The notes below the pieces were generated by a model. It did no database searches. It worked only from the letters and a program-made list of their open reading frames with translations, and was not told the DNA's origin. The position numbers and the translations under genes are program-made. Of a stretch of 64,000 bases of DNA, positions 55,319-64,000 are shown one piece after another (position 1 is the stretch's first letter; each line of letters starts with the position of its first letter). Origin of the DNA: Shinisaurus crocodilurus (lineage: Eukaryota; Chordata; Lepidosauria; Squamata; Shinisauridae); NCBI GenBank assembly GCA_021292165.1, contig JAHFWL010000949.1, positions 41,908 to 105,907 of the forward strand, given 5' to 3'.

Positions 55319-55862
55319 ATAGGGATGTATGAAAATGTTGTTCCCATTCGCAAATCATACAAACATAATGTCTGAGTGTGGAAAGCTAAGCAGGGTCAGG
55401 CCTGGTTATTATACTTGGATGGGAGACCCCTCCTCTAGCTTCCTGCATTGAGCAGGGGGTTGGACTCGATAGCCTTGTAGGCTCCTTCCAACTCTATGAT
55501 CTATGAATCTATGAATCTCCAGTGCACCTGGAATGTGAGCAGGAATGTAATTCTCAGGAAATGTTCACAATTTCCCAAGCTTGCGTTCACACAAGTTCAC
55601 ACTTGCGCATGGGTGCACTTCCAAAAATGCACATTTCCCCTCAAAACCACATTTTCACACTTTAGCCTATGGGGGAAAGTGTGCATTTGGGGTGCGTGCT
55701 TGGAAAAGTGCATATTTTTTTGTGTTCAAAAAAGCACACTTTTCCTGTTCGGGGGAGGGGGAAGTCACTCATGTTCAGGAGTGAGAACAAGGTGAGAGAT
55801 GAGCATCAAGGTAGAAAATGGAGAAGCTGAATGAGCTCGAACATCACTCATTTTCCCATCCT
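55319..55862. mobile_element. nested hAT-like element (family E-related)
   Basis: tagggatgtatgaaaatgtt at left faces gagctcgaacatcactcatt and ttcccatcctag at right. The body has repeated aaagtgtgcattt and aaaatgcacattt blocks like family E. It is itself split by a 5S-derived SINE. Confidence 0.55.
55370..55518 (+). mobile_element. 5S rRNA-derived SINE with CR1-like tail, copy 3 (5' truncated)
   Basis: Starts gtctgagtgtggaaagctaa, continues gcagggtcaggcctggttat and ttggatgggag, then ggttggactcgatagccttg and ends with repeated tctatgaatctatgaatct. The leader of copy 2 is missing. Confidence 0.9.
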
Positions 55863-56023
55863 AGAGGCCACTGCTTGCTTGCTCACTGGCTCTCTGGTAG
55901 CAATGATGAGAAGGAAGATGAGCAGCTGGTAACAATGGCAGTGAGAAGTTGACTCACTGAGGGAAGGTTGGCCCATTGAGGGTCTCTTGCCCAAGGGCCC
56001 TCAAAAACCATGAGCTGGCACTG

Positions 56024-57160
56024 TCCACCAGGATCTATCCTCTGACCCCCACACCACACCCTGATCTACTTGGGGCTGATCAGTCTGGTAACACAGCAAA
56101 ATAACTATTCTTGACTTCAGCTGGCTAAGAAATTCTGTTTCTTTCATTTAATGCGGCAAATGATATTTGATTACTTTAGCCTAGACAGTTTTTAACCATC
56201 GTCTGTTCCTATAACCAGAAACTAATATAAAACGAGCCTCTGCTTGCTTTCTGCCCAGAGAATTAAAGAAGAAACACCAGAACTTAATCTTTTCTACATT
56301 TTGCAAAATGTTTCCGGCGTTTGAACATCCAGAGCTTATTATGGTTCCCTTTGCAGCTTCTCTCTGAGAGACAGGGGGAGGGGGCTCATAAAAGTTATCC
56401 ACACCAAAGGAAGAGGGGGAGTAAGAAAGGGAGAATAACAACAACAAAAGTCTCCATCACTCTATAATGAAAGAGGTCTAAATTGTCTGTAACGTTTTCC
56501 ATGGAACACTTTTGTTTGTGTGTAATATTGATTTTCCATCTTTAGTAGGAAATTGTTTATAATAAATACTGTGGGGGGGATGTACATTTACTCCAGTAGC
56601 TGTGGCTCACTGGAACTTTCCCTTTGCTTTAGGAAGGAGTTAGAAGCTTTTGGAAAGTAAACAAATGAAAAAGTGGTTATTGCTAACTTAGAAAGTGATA
56701 TAAATGTTTACCGGTGGCAGCAATTTTATATTCTTTCTGAGCACAGAAATTGGCACCGCTCTGTCACTATAATGAGAGCATAATGCATTTTCTATTTGCT
56801 CTGAAATTCACTCTTGAGTTCTCTTCACTCTTGAGTTCTGCAGGTAATGCAAAATAGTTTTATAAAGGCATTCTGTTTGGCACTATCTATGCCAATAGTG
56901 GCTTTCTGTTTTAACAAATAATAATGTCAACATCACCAGCCAAGGAGATGCTCTGGCAGTGAAGGAATGTTTCTCAGGTGTTGCAACCAACTATGCCATT
57001 ACACAATCTACAACTTCCATTATCCCTGACACACATGGCTGGGGCTTAAGGGAGTTGTAGAAAACATCTGGAAGGTACCCTCTTGCCTACCCCCATTTCA
57101 TAGTTAAATGACCTACTACTTTGTGTCTGTTGTATAAAGGGTGTATTGTTGAATTGGTGC
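56024..57160. other. unique noncoding sequence
   Basis: A faint family A remnant at about 56975-57085 (atctacaacttccattatcc, agggagttgtagaaaacatc). A G-run near 56571. Otherwise nothing. Confidence 0.5.
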
Positions 57161-57185
57161 TGTGTGTGTGTGTGTGTGTGTGTGT
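57161..57185. repeat. (TG)n microsatellite
   Basis: Direct dinucleotide run. Confidence 0.95.
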
Positions 57186-59039
57186 TGTTTTATCATATGA
57201 TTATAACTTATTTTTCTATGTTTTGAGAACTATTATAATTGAACCCTCCCCCCCCAAAAATAATATTTTTAATTACATCAGTATTATTACGCCATCCCTG
57301 TAGATGGCACATTACAGAGTAACAGAAGCGAAAGAAAGGTCCCTGTCCCAAAGAAGCTTACAATTTAGGAATGAAATTAAAAAAGGAGGGGGAGAAATTT
57401 TAGTTTGAGGAAAACCAGAAGATTGGACCGTCTTAAATAATAGTGCGTTTTTAAAAATCATATCGCTGGCTGTTTCAGCATAGCAAGTCATACCGCTGGG
57501 CTGCAAGATGCTATACTATTAGCTGTCCTATGCCACTGAGCTTCTATTTGCTTCCTCCAAAATATAATTCACAACCAGAAATTGCTCCAGTACACCAGCA
57601 TCTTGCATATTAGTCTTTATATTTGTAGTGTTTGCTTCCATGCATGTATAGCTTTGTTCCGTAAGAGAATCTACGGTACTTGAAATCTGGAGACTGAATA
57701 AAGAATGCATGTTATGCTTAATACATTATGAGACCCCTCTCGGCTTCAAAAGCTAATACGTTCCATGCCAGAAGAAGTGAGGATGCAGCCGAACGCTGTA
57801 ATTAATGGATTAAAATACAGGAGGAGTACTTGGATCTTCTGATGAAAACATGGAGATAGGATTGCTCCCCCCCCTTTTTTTTTTTACATAACTGAGCTGC
57901 ACTTGTTTTGGCTTGCCATGATGAAAAAGGATGTTCTCATTGCCTCAAGGATATTTGGATTAAGCTAATTTAGCCCCATTACAATGGAAAGAGCAGGGGG
58001 GAGGAAGGAGAAAGAACTTTTCCCCCCTTGTATCTGCCTTAGAATTATGAAATTACTAAATTAAAAAAGCATTGATGTCTTTCATATTTTCTTAAAGGTT
58101 ATGCTTATTATAAACAGGCACCAAGTTTTAAGCCACGGCAAAAAGCTAACAAAATAATGGAGCCCCTTGTCTCATGTTAAAACTGGACCAGACGTTCCCT
58201 ACTTTAGATAATGTGTTGCATGCCGTTGGCTGTAGCTCTAAGTTGCAGGACCCTCAAAGATGATTACGGTAGGTGTATAACACAGGAATCCTTCTGACTT
58301 TTGCTCACTCTTAGACCATGGCTGTGCTTCAGGATGTCCATTCTGATTTTCTAATCACTCATCCAGGAATATAGAAAGACTTGTTCAAAGATTAGCACCA
58401 CCCTAATGTGTTGGTTGTCATGCAGAAAGCAGATATATTATGATATATATTGTGGAAAATAAATCCAAAGGGAGGCCATGCTGAGAATGATTCACTATAT
58501 TAAGCTGATCAGGGCTGTATTTACTGTGTGTGTGTGTGTGTGTGTACTGTAAATAGCAGGACCCCCCCTCAGGGCTTTGGGGGTGGGGAGGGAGAGTTTA
58601 ACTCTTTCCCTCCCTGCCACAGTTCTGACAAAAATTGCCTCCTCAAAGCTGCTGTTTGCATTTCGAGGGAAGCTCTCATTGGTGCCATGAAGATATCACA
58701 CAATTAACATCACAGATCATTTTGACCTGAGAATAGTTTTAAAGTAGTCTAGCCTCCTTCCATCCTTTCCACCTGGTACTCTGTGGAAGATTCTTGGCCT
58801 TCACTGTTCTCCTAAGACCAGGGATAATCCAAGATATTTTTTATGGCTGAGGTGGAGCAGCAAATGGCACCTCCCACCAAAGTCAAGGCACATAGCCCTC
58901 ATACCCTAGGCTGCTCAAGACAGTTATACCCTGCTCCCTCCCAGTAAAATACGACAATAATAAAGTAACAATTTTGCTGCCCTTTCTTGACACACAAGAT
59001 AATGACATCACATTATACCTGATTCTTTTAACTGGAAAT
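57186..59039. other. unique sequence, candidate conserved noncoding element
   Basis: No repeats recognised except (TG)n at about 58525-58545. 57760-58190 carries taattaatggattaa and ggattaagctaatttagccc, motifs compatible with homeodomain binding. The function is not shown by the sequence. Confidence 0.42.
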
Positions 59040-59105
59040 GTCAGGATTAAACCTGGGACCTTCTGCATGCATAGCATATGCTCTGCCACTGAGATATGGT
59101 TCTTC
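59040..59105 (-). mobile_element. tRNA-derived SINE head (minus strand)
   Basis: The complement reads ctcagtggcagagcatatgc and gaaggtcccaggtttaatcc, the A and B boxes of the SINE at 483 and 9533. Body absent. Confidence 0.78.
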
Positions 59106-59425
59106 CCCATCAATTTGTTTGCCAGAAATCCAGTCAGTCCAACTTCATAATGAACTAACCAAATGCAGCTTGCTTTCATTGCTTGAGTCATCTCCAGGCA
59201 TTTTTGTCTCTGGCTACACCACACTGTGGTCCATCTTACAAAGGTAGATCTGGGCATATGAAACAGATGGGTGTATGGTTCCGCCCTGTTGGATAGTGCA
59301 TAATCCTAAATGGCCATTTAATACCTTCAAGCTGTCGGAGTCTTCTGAATAAAAGTGGTAATATATTAAACATATGCCATTTAGAATAAGACATGCATGA
59401 AGTCTCCAGTAATGGAGTTGTCCAG
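59106..59425. other. unique noncoding sequence
   Basis: Nothing recognised. Confidence 0.5.
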
Positions 59426-59683
59426 TACAGTAATACCTTGGATTGCAAGTAACTTGGTTTGAGAGCGTTTTGCAAGACAAGCACATTTTTAAATATTTAC
59501 TTAATTTTTTTTTACTTGATATACAAGCGACGTCTTGCAATACAAGTACTACCTTAGTATGGTTTAAATTAAAAATCTCAGTACAAATTTTTTTGGGGGG
59601 GATTTCGTTTTGATATAAGAGTGTTTTGGATTACAAGCACGTTTCCGGAATGAATTATGCTCTCAATCCAAGGCATGACTGTA
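59426..59683 (-). mobile_element. TA-flanked TIR MITE, family T, copy 4
   Basis: TACAGTAATACCTTGGATTG to caatccaaggcatgactgta, nearly identical to copy 3 over its length (ttacttgatatacaagcgac, gtcttgcaatacaagtact). Confidence 0.94.
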
Positions 59684-60551
59684 CTGGAATGATTTATAGC
59701 ACTTAGAATCAGTTTACAGCCTCAGTGTAGATACACTCTGTGGCTGACTTCTCTTTTATGCTCTTAGGGATGACATCTTATTCATTATTTATTGCATTTA
59801 AGCCCAACTCTTCTCCAAGGACCACAGAACAGTTTTACATAAAGTTTTTTTTTTTTTTTAAAGGTTGACTAAGTAGCAACTATCTAGGTTGGATCTAAAG
59901 GCACCCTTCTGTTTGCAGCAGATGTCTTCTGCTCACAGAAGGGCTATTTTACACTCACTTGAGAGTGAAACAAAATCCAAACCATTTTGTTCTGCTTGCA
60001 GAAGAGGCCACACAACCTCTTACACAAGCAGAATAACCAAGATTGCTGTGGAACTGTAACTACCTATCATTAGAGCAACATGTGAACTCCTTGACTGAGC
60101 AAGCTCCTGCACACAAATCTTGCCCCAGTTGTTGCATTGCAGCTATTTCACTTCTGCTTGCAGTCATTTGGATCCAACCCTAAGAAAAAAAAAGGTCAAA
60201 ATTGCTCTAGGAAAAAGATCTAAGACCCCACATATGACATAGTAACCCCCAAAAATTAGCTGGTTAAGTCATACTGCTATCCTGAGTGTCCACTTAGCCT
60301 GGAAAGTCTATCTTCAGGCCAATAGATTAAAGGATGTAGTTCCCAGGCACTCCCCCATCCAGGCTTATCTTCAGCAGTACAATTGTACCATGTGCCTTCA
60401 TGATCACTATAATGAAACCATATGTTAAAGTTTTCCAAGCAATCACGCATATTTTGGCTGAATTAATTTCTGCATGGTTACCGTTATTAACTCTTTATTG
60501 CTTTCATTCCTATAAGGCGGCCGTGACAATATATCCAACTTATCTACTTAG
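59684..60551. other. unique noncoding sequence
   Basis: A LINE-tail-like scrap at about 59775-59835 (ttattgcatttaagcccaac). Otherwise nothing. Confidence 0.5.
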
Positions 60552-60620
60552 GCTAGAATCCTATAGCTACTTACCTGGGAGTAAGTCCCATTAAATTCAG
60601 AGGAACTTTACTTTTCAGTA
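60552..60620. repeat. palindromic MITE, family B (left two thirds)
   Basis: gctagaatcctatagctact, tacctgggagtaagtcccat and aggaactttacttttcagta. Confidence 0.72.
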
Positions 60621-60642
60621 TTCATGCTGTTATTTGCTTGGG

Positions 60643-60768
60643 GCATGATCAACCAAAATTATGCATGGTTTAAGTCTCACAGATTTCAATGGGAGATATT
60701 TAAGTATGTGCATAACTCATTGAAATTAATGAGGCTTTCAAAGTGCTCAATTTTGGCTTACATCATGC
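60643..60768. mobile_element. palindromic MITE, family F, copy 2
   Basis: gcatgatcaaccaaaattat faces aattttggcttacatcatgc, with tctcacagatttcaatggga opposite attgaaattaatgaggcttt. Same family as 51024-51149. Confidence 0.78.
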
Positions 60769-60965
60769 TTTCAGTTCTGTGTGGCACAAGAGGCTCCTGA
60801 AAGCGAAAAGAAAAGAAAACACATATTCTGATTTCCAAAACCATTCCAGCCTACACTCCTGAGAGGTTTTTTCTTGCCCTGGACTACCAACTATTTTCTG
60901 TCTTGCTGAATGATACATTAACAAGTGTGAAATTCAGAACTCCAGAAAGAGTAGCATGGTTGTAG

Positions 60966-61041
60966 TCAATGGACTGAAGCTCAATGGTGGAGTACATGTT
61001 TTTCATGAAGAAGATTCCAGCTTCAATCCAAAGCATCTCAT

Positions 61042-61072
<31 letters not shown>

Positions 61073-61255
61073 TTATATTTATAGTCTGCCTTTTTTCCTG
61101 CAAGGAACCCAAGGCAACTTACATAATCCCCCTCTTCATTTTATCGTCACCCCTGGAAAGTGTCTGAAACTCTGGAAAGTGTCTACCATTCAGCATCGAC
61201 AATAATACTGAGATAGATGGACCAATGTTTGACTCGATATAAGGCATGTTCCTAT
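60966..61255 (+). mobile_element. tRNA-derived SINE interrupted by another SINE
   Basis: Head ggactgaagctcaatggtgg with B box ttccagcttcaatcc (to 61028). The tail resumes after 61150 with atactgagatagatggacca and atataaggcatgttcctatg. The tail matches the complement of the 483-662 copy. A tggaaagtgtct duplication lies at the junction. Confidence 0.78.
61029..61150 (-). mobile_element. MIR-like SINE 3' half nested in the tRNA-SINE
   Basis: An expanded (TTTA)n run, then tagtctgccttttttcctgc, aaggaacccaaggcaactta and cattttatcgtcac. The head is absent. Confidence 0.85.
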
Positions 61256-63415
61256 GACTATTTCAAATACCTGATTCCTAGACTTCAGCTTTAAATGTAG
61301 CTCGAGAGCAACGTCTTAAACATCTTGAGAAATAATTCCATAATTCCAGTGTGAGTGAAAGAAGGATGCACAGGCAATGTACTTATAGGAGAGAATGAAA
61401 GGATCATGGTAGCTGCTAGTTTTTAAATCTCTGTAAACCCCATGTTATAACTGTGCTTAGTGAGCAGTTTGCTGTGTATTCATTCAGTTGACATGGTTTC
61501 AAGATAGAAGCAGAACTGCATTCAGCTGCGTTACTGGATGCAAATGTTAGGATGGAGTGAAAATTGCACTTATCTGATAAGAGCTAGCATTACCATATTA
61601 TTTTGGCTAGATGTCTTCAAAAGATTTTGATTGTACTTTAGTGGCAGACATTACAGAAAGTACAGAGACTTGATGATATAGGACAAGAAAAGTGGCAATA
61701 TATCAAAGAGCAAAATAGCAGCTCTAGGATGCTCCCCGCCGTGTGCCCAGACTAACTGTTTCTGAATTTTGATCCTGCATTCACGAACCCACAGCAGCGT
61801 ACAGCATCATGCTATTGCGGCAGGCGGGGGTTGGTGGTGGGTGAAGCAAGGCAAAATCAATAGCGTTCCTTAAATAGAGGAATTGTGCAAAACAAATGGT
61901 TAGCTAAAGCTAGTAGTTTAGATTTTTGAGATCAGTAGAAGAGAATTTTATCTTAAATATGTTTCCTTTAAATCCAAACTCTACAGATTTGGCTGGTTAT
62001 TTTAACTGGCATGTGAAAGGGTCCTCAATCTCCTTGGTTTCCTTTCCATAATTGGCTTCCCATTCCTTGGCCAGCCTCTACACACACCTTCCCAGCTCTT
62101 ATGTTTGAACACATATATTCCTCCCACCAAGGACTGCTCAGCTCTGTGTCATCTCTTTTTGCTGCCCTTTTTCCTTATGGTCCTTAGGAGTCGCTGTGCT
62201 GATAACCTTCCCTTTGTTACGAGTGTTCAGAGACTGTGACATCATGGTTGCTCAGTCAGTGACTTAGGATGGGGAAGTTCATATAAGCAGCCAGTTTGTG
62301 GTCGATTATTTATGAAAGAGAACTTGTGATTTGAATGGGTTGGTCTGCAACTTTCAGAAATGGTACATAAATGCTGATGAAAACCTGGAGCTCTTTACTT
62401 CAGAAAATTCCATTCTAAACAAACCTGTACATACCTGATGAATCATGTGTTGTCCCTGATCCAGCATGCTGCCTCTTTTTGCCAATGTTGTCTCACACTA
62501 GAAACACAAAACAATTCTAAACATGCACACATCACTTAAATAATAAAGCAAATGGGGGGGGGGATTAGTTGATTTGTAATTTGCCATTAGCTGTTATGTT
62601 TCTTGGCTTCTAATGTGTATTGCCTCCTACATCCTAGGGGTGTGAAAAAGACAGAAGGAAGATAAGTGTTTTTGGCAAAGCTGAGGAGGTTTGGTCATTG
62701 ATGTCTCCTAAAGATTGTTTTCAAAATTTGCCAGTTTCTTCTGTAAAGTTTTGAAAACAGTCTGCTTAGAAATTAGTCTGCTGCATCTGAATTGCACCCG
62801 TCACCTCTCTCTATATTTTTTAGGCAAAATTGCTTCACATTGATATTTGTCCTGTTAGAACCCATAAGGTTTTGCTGATGTCATCAGACTTTTCTCTATA
62901 ACCACCAGTGGCAAAGCAGTCGCATAATCATCGGAGACATTTAGTAAATTCAAATTATAATTGAGACTGAATGTTGAGTCATAGTGATATTCGCTCAGTG
63001 GCATATAGGCTGGCACTTCAAATTTCAGATTTTAAAGGGATTTTCCTCCAAATAATTTTGACATGTTTCAGACCATAAGAATGGTCTTCTAATCCAGTGA
63101 GAGCATGTCCCACATCAAAATGGCATGTGTGTCAGAGTGTCATTTAGGTAGGGTGCAGTGTGGGGCCCCCACCCCCACCACCCACACTATGGGTTGGATT
63201 CAGATTGGCCATTCATAACCAATCATATCATAATCATCATCTACATTTTGATCCTGTTATAAATCCAGTCCTCCCTTTTTGCTCTGAGATGACTTCATAA
63301 CCAGAGACTTTGTCAAATTTATTTTTTGTTTTTCTTTTGTTTTTTGTTATTTTTAAGAATTGCAACCATCGATGTTTATTATTCCTACACACATGTTAAA
63401 ATGGTGCCCCTGGTG
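61256..63415. other. unique noncoding sequence
   Basis: 2.1 kb without a recognised gene or repeat. Short G-run near 62552-62562 and T-rich run near 63320-63345. Confidence 0.5.
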
Positions 63416-63909
63416 CAGGGATGGGTAAAACATTTGTTTGATTTGCATGAAAATGTGAATTTACCAAATTCTCACTTCCCAAACCTAAACACGGACCAGA
63501 ATGCAGTTAGACATTGACAGCGTACTTTCCCAAAGTTTGTGATGCAGTTTGCACCACACACACACCACACACACACGTACAAAACGTGTACATTTGAAAA
63601 GGTGCACACACAAAATGCATAGATTTGAAACTGCCTACCCAAAAATGTGTATTTGGAAAAATGCTCACAAAAATGCTTTATTCGTGGGGAAATTGCTTGA
63701 AAAAATGTGTAGATTTGGAAAAAATATGTACAAAAACGGATATATTTTTAAAATGTGCATGAAAAAACATGAATTTCTGCATTACTAAAAAAAAGAAAGA
63801 AAGATACAAGCCGATGCAAAGAAGAAGAAGAGAAACAGGATGGAACCACCTTAACAGTGGAAAAATGAGAACTTGGAGGAAACTGAGCTTGACAGATTTG
63901 CCCATCTGG
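63416..63909. mobile_element. divergent hAT-like element, family E, copy 2
   Basis: Left end cagggatgggtaaaacattt; right end gacagatttgcccatctgg. The interior has degenerate repeats around aaatgtgtatttgg and aaaatgcatagatttg, as in the copy at 27624. It carries a (CA)n stretch near 63557-63577. Target duplication not found. Confidence 0.68.
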
Positions 63910-64000
63910 AGTCAGGGGATACAACGTTTCTGTTACTGTGTCATACCATTGGTCCATTTGGCCAGATTGTTTATCTTGACCGGCAGTGGCTTTCCAAGAA

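Larger units (their letters stand above)
55190..56023. mobile_element. hAT-type element carrying nested insertions
   Basis: The left end, cagggccggcgttaagggtt, and the right end, whose complement reads cagtgccagctcatggtttt, are inverted relatives. The flanks cccaccag / tccaccag agree at 7 of 8. The interior between about 55319 and 55862 belongs to another element. Confidence 0.75.

Noticed and set aside
1..64000. CRISPR arrays, operons, Shine-Dalgarno sites or phage/plasmid features
   Set aside because: No regularly spaced identical direct repeats and no prokaryotic gene organisation. Repeat content is vertebrate.

Overview
The window looks like intergenic or intronic DNA of a vertebrate, most probably a squamate reptile (lizard or snake). 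The evidence is its repeat content. It has tRNA-derived SINEs with a MIR/L2-like tail, SINEs built from a 5S rRNA head and a CR1-like tail, L2/CR1-group and L1-like LINE remnants, many short palindromic hAT MITEs, and Tc1/mariner-pogo elements. I found no host protein-coding gene, no functional tRNA or rRNA gene and no bacterial-type feature. The open reading frames are short, and those with recognisable homology are transposon relics.

Layout. 1-9 kb: mostly unique sequence with a tRNA-SINE, a perfectly palindromic 135-bp hAT MITE (2388-2522, 8-bp target duplication), a frameshifted L1-like fragment (4315-4935) and an L2/CR1 3' end. 9-17 kb: a fold-back hAT-like element (9054-9526), a 322-bp hAT element with target duplication (10827-11148), and an L2/CR1 LINE split by a 5S-derived SINE. 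18.2-19.2 kb: a 957-bp hAT element with a perfect 8-bp target duplication and the C-terminal dimerisation region of its transposase. 21.7-25.5 kb: a large inverted-repeat element containing a SINE, a second 5S-SINE, an L2/CR1 3' end, the first of four copies of a TA-flanked TIR MITE, and another hAT. 26-33 kb: mostly unique, with hAT-type MITEs and one candidate conserved block.

33.7-38.5 kb is the most structured locus. A pogo/Tigger-like DNA transposon on the minus strand has matching terminal repeats and a decayed DDE transposase. It carries a GC-rich palindromic 5' region and is interrupted by a probable hAT (with a GC-rich minisatellite and a 44-bp perfect palindrome), by a 5'-truncated LINE with an exact 15-bp target duplication, and by SINE pieces. 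38.5-50 kb: SINEs, hAT MITEs, a long L2/CR1 ORF2 relic and a G-poor segment that may be a solo LTR. 50-64 kb: a MIR-like element split by a TIR MITE, long unique stretches that include candidate conserved noncoding blocks, a hAT with perfect target duplication (52444-52692), a multiply nested hAT/5S-SINE locus (55190-56023), and a divergent hAT at the right edge.

The recognisable sequence is therefore a record of transposition. At least six non-autonomous hAT families, two TA-target (Tc1/mariner-pogo) families, three or four SINE types and several LINE clades are present, and nesting gives their relative order. Family names are given as superfamily or structural type, because the exact Repbase/Dfam name cannot be decided without a search.
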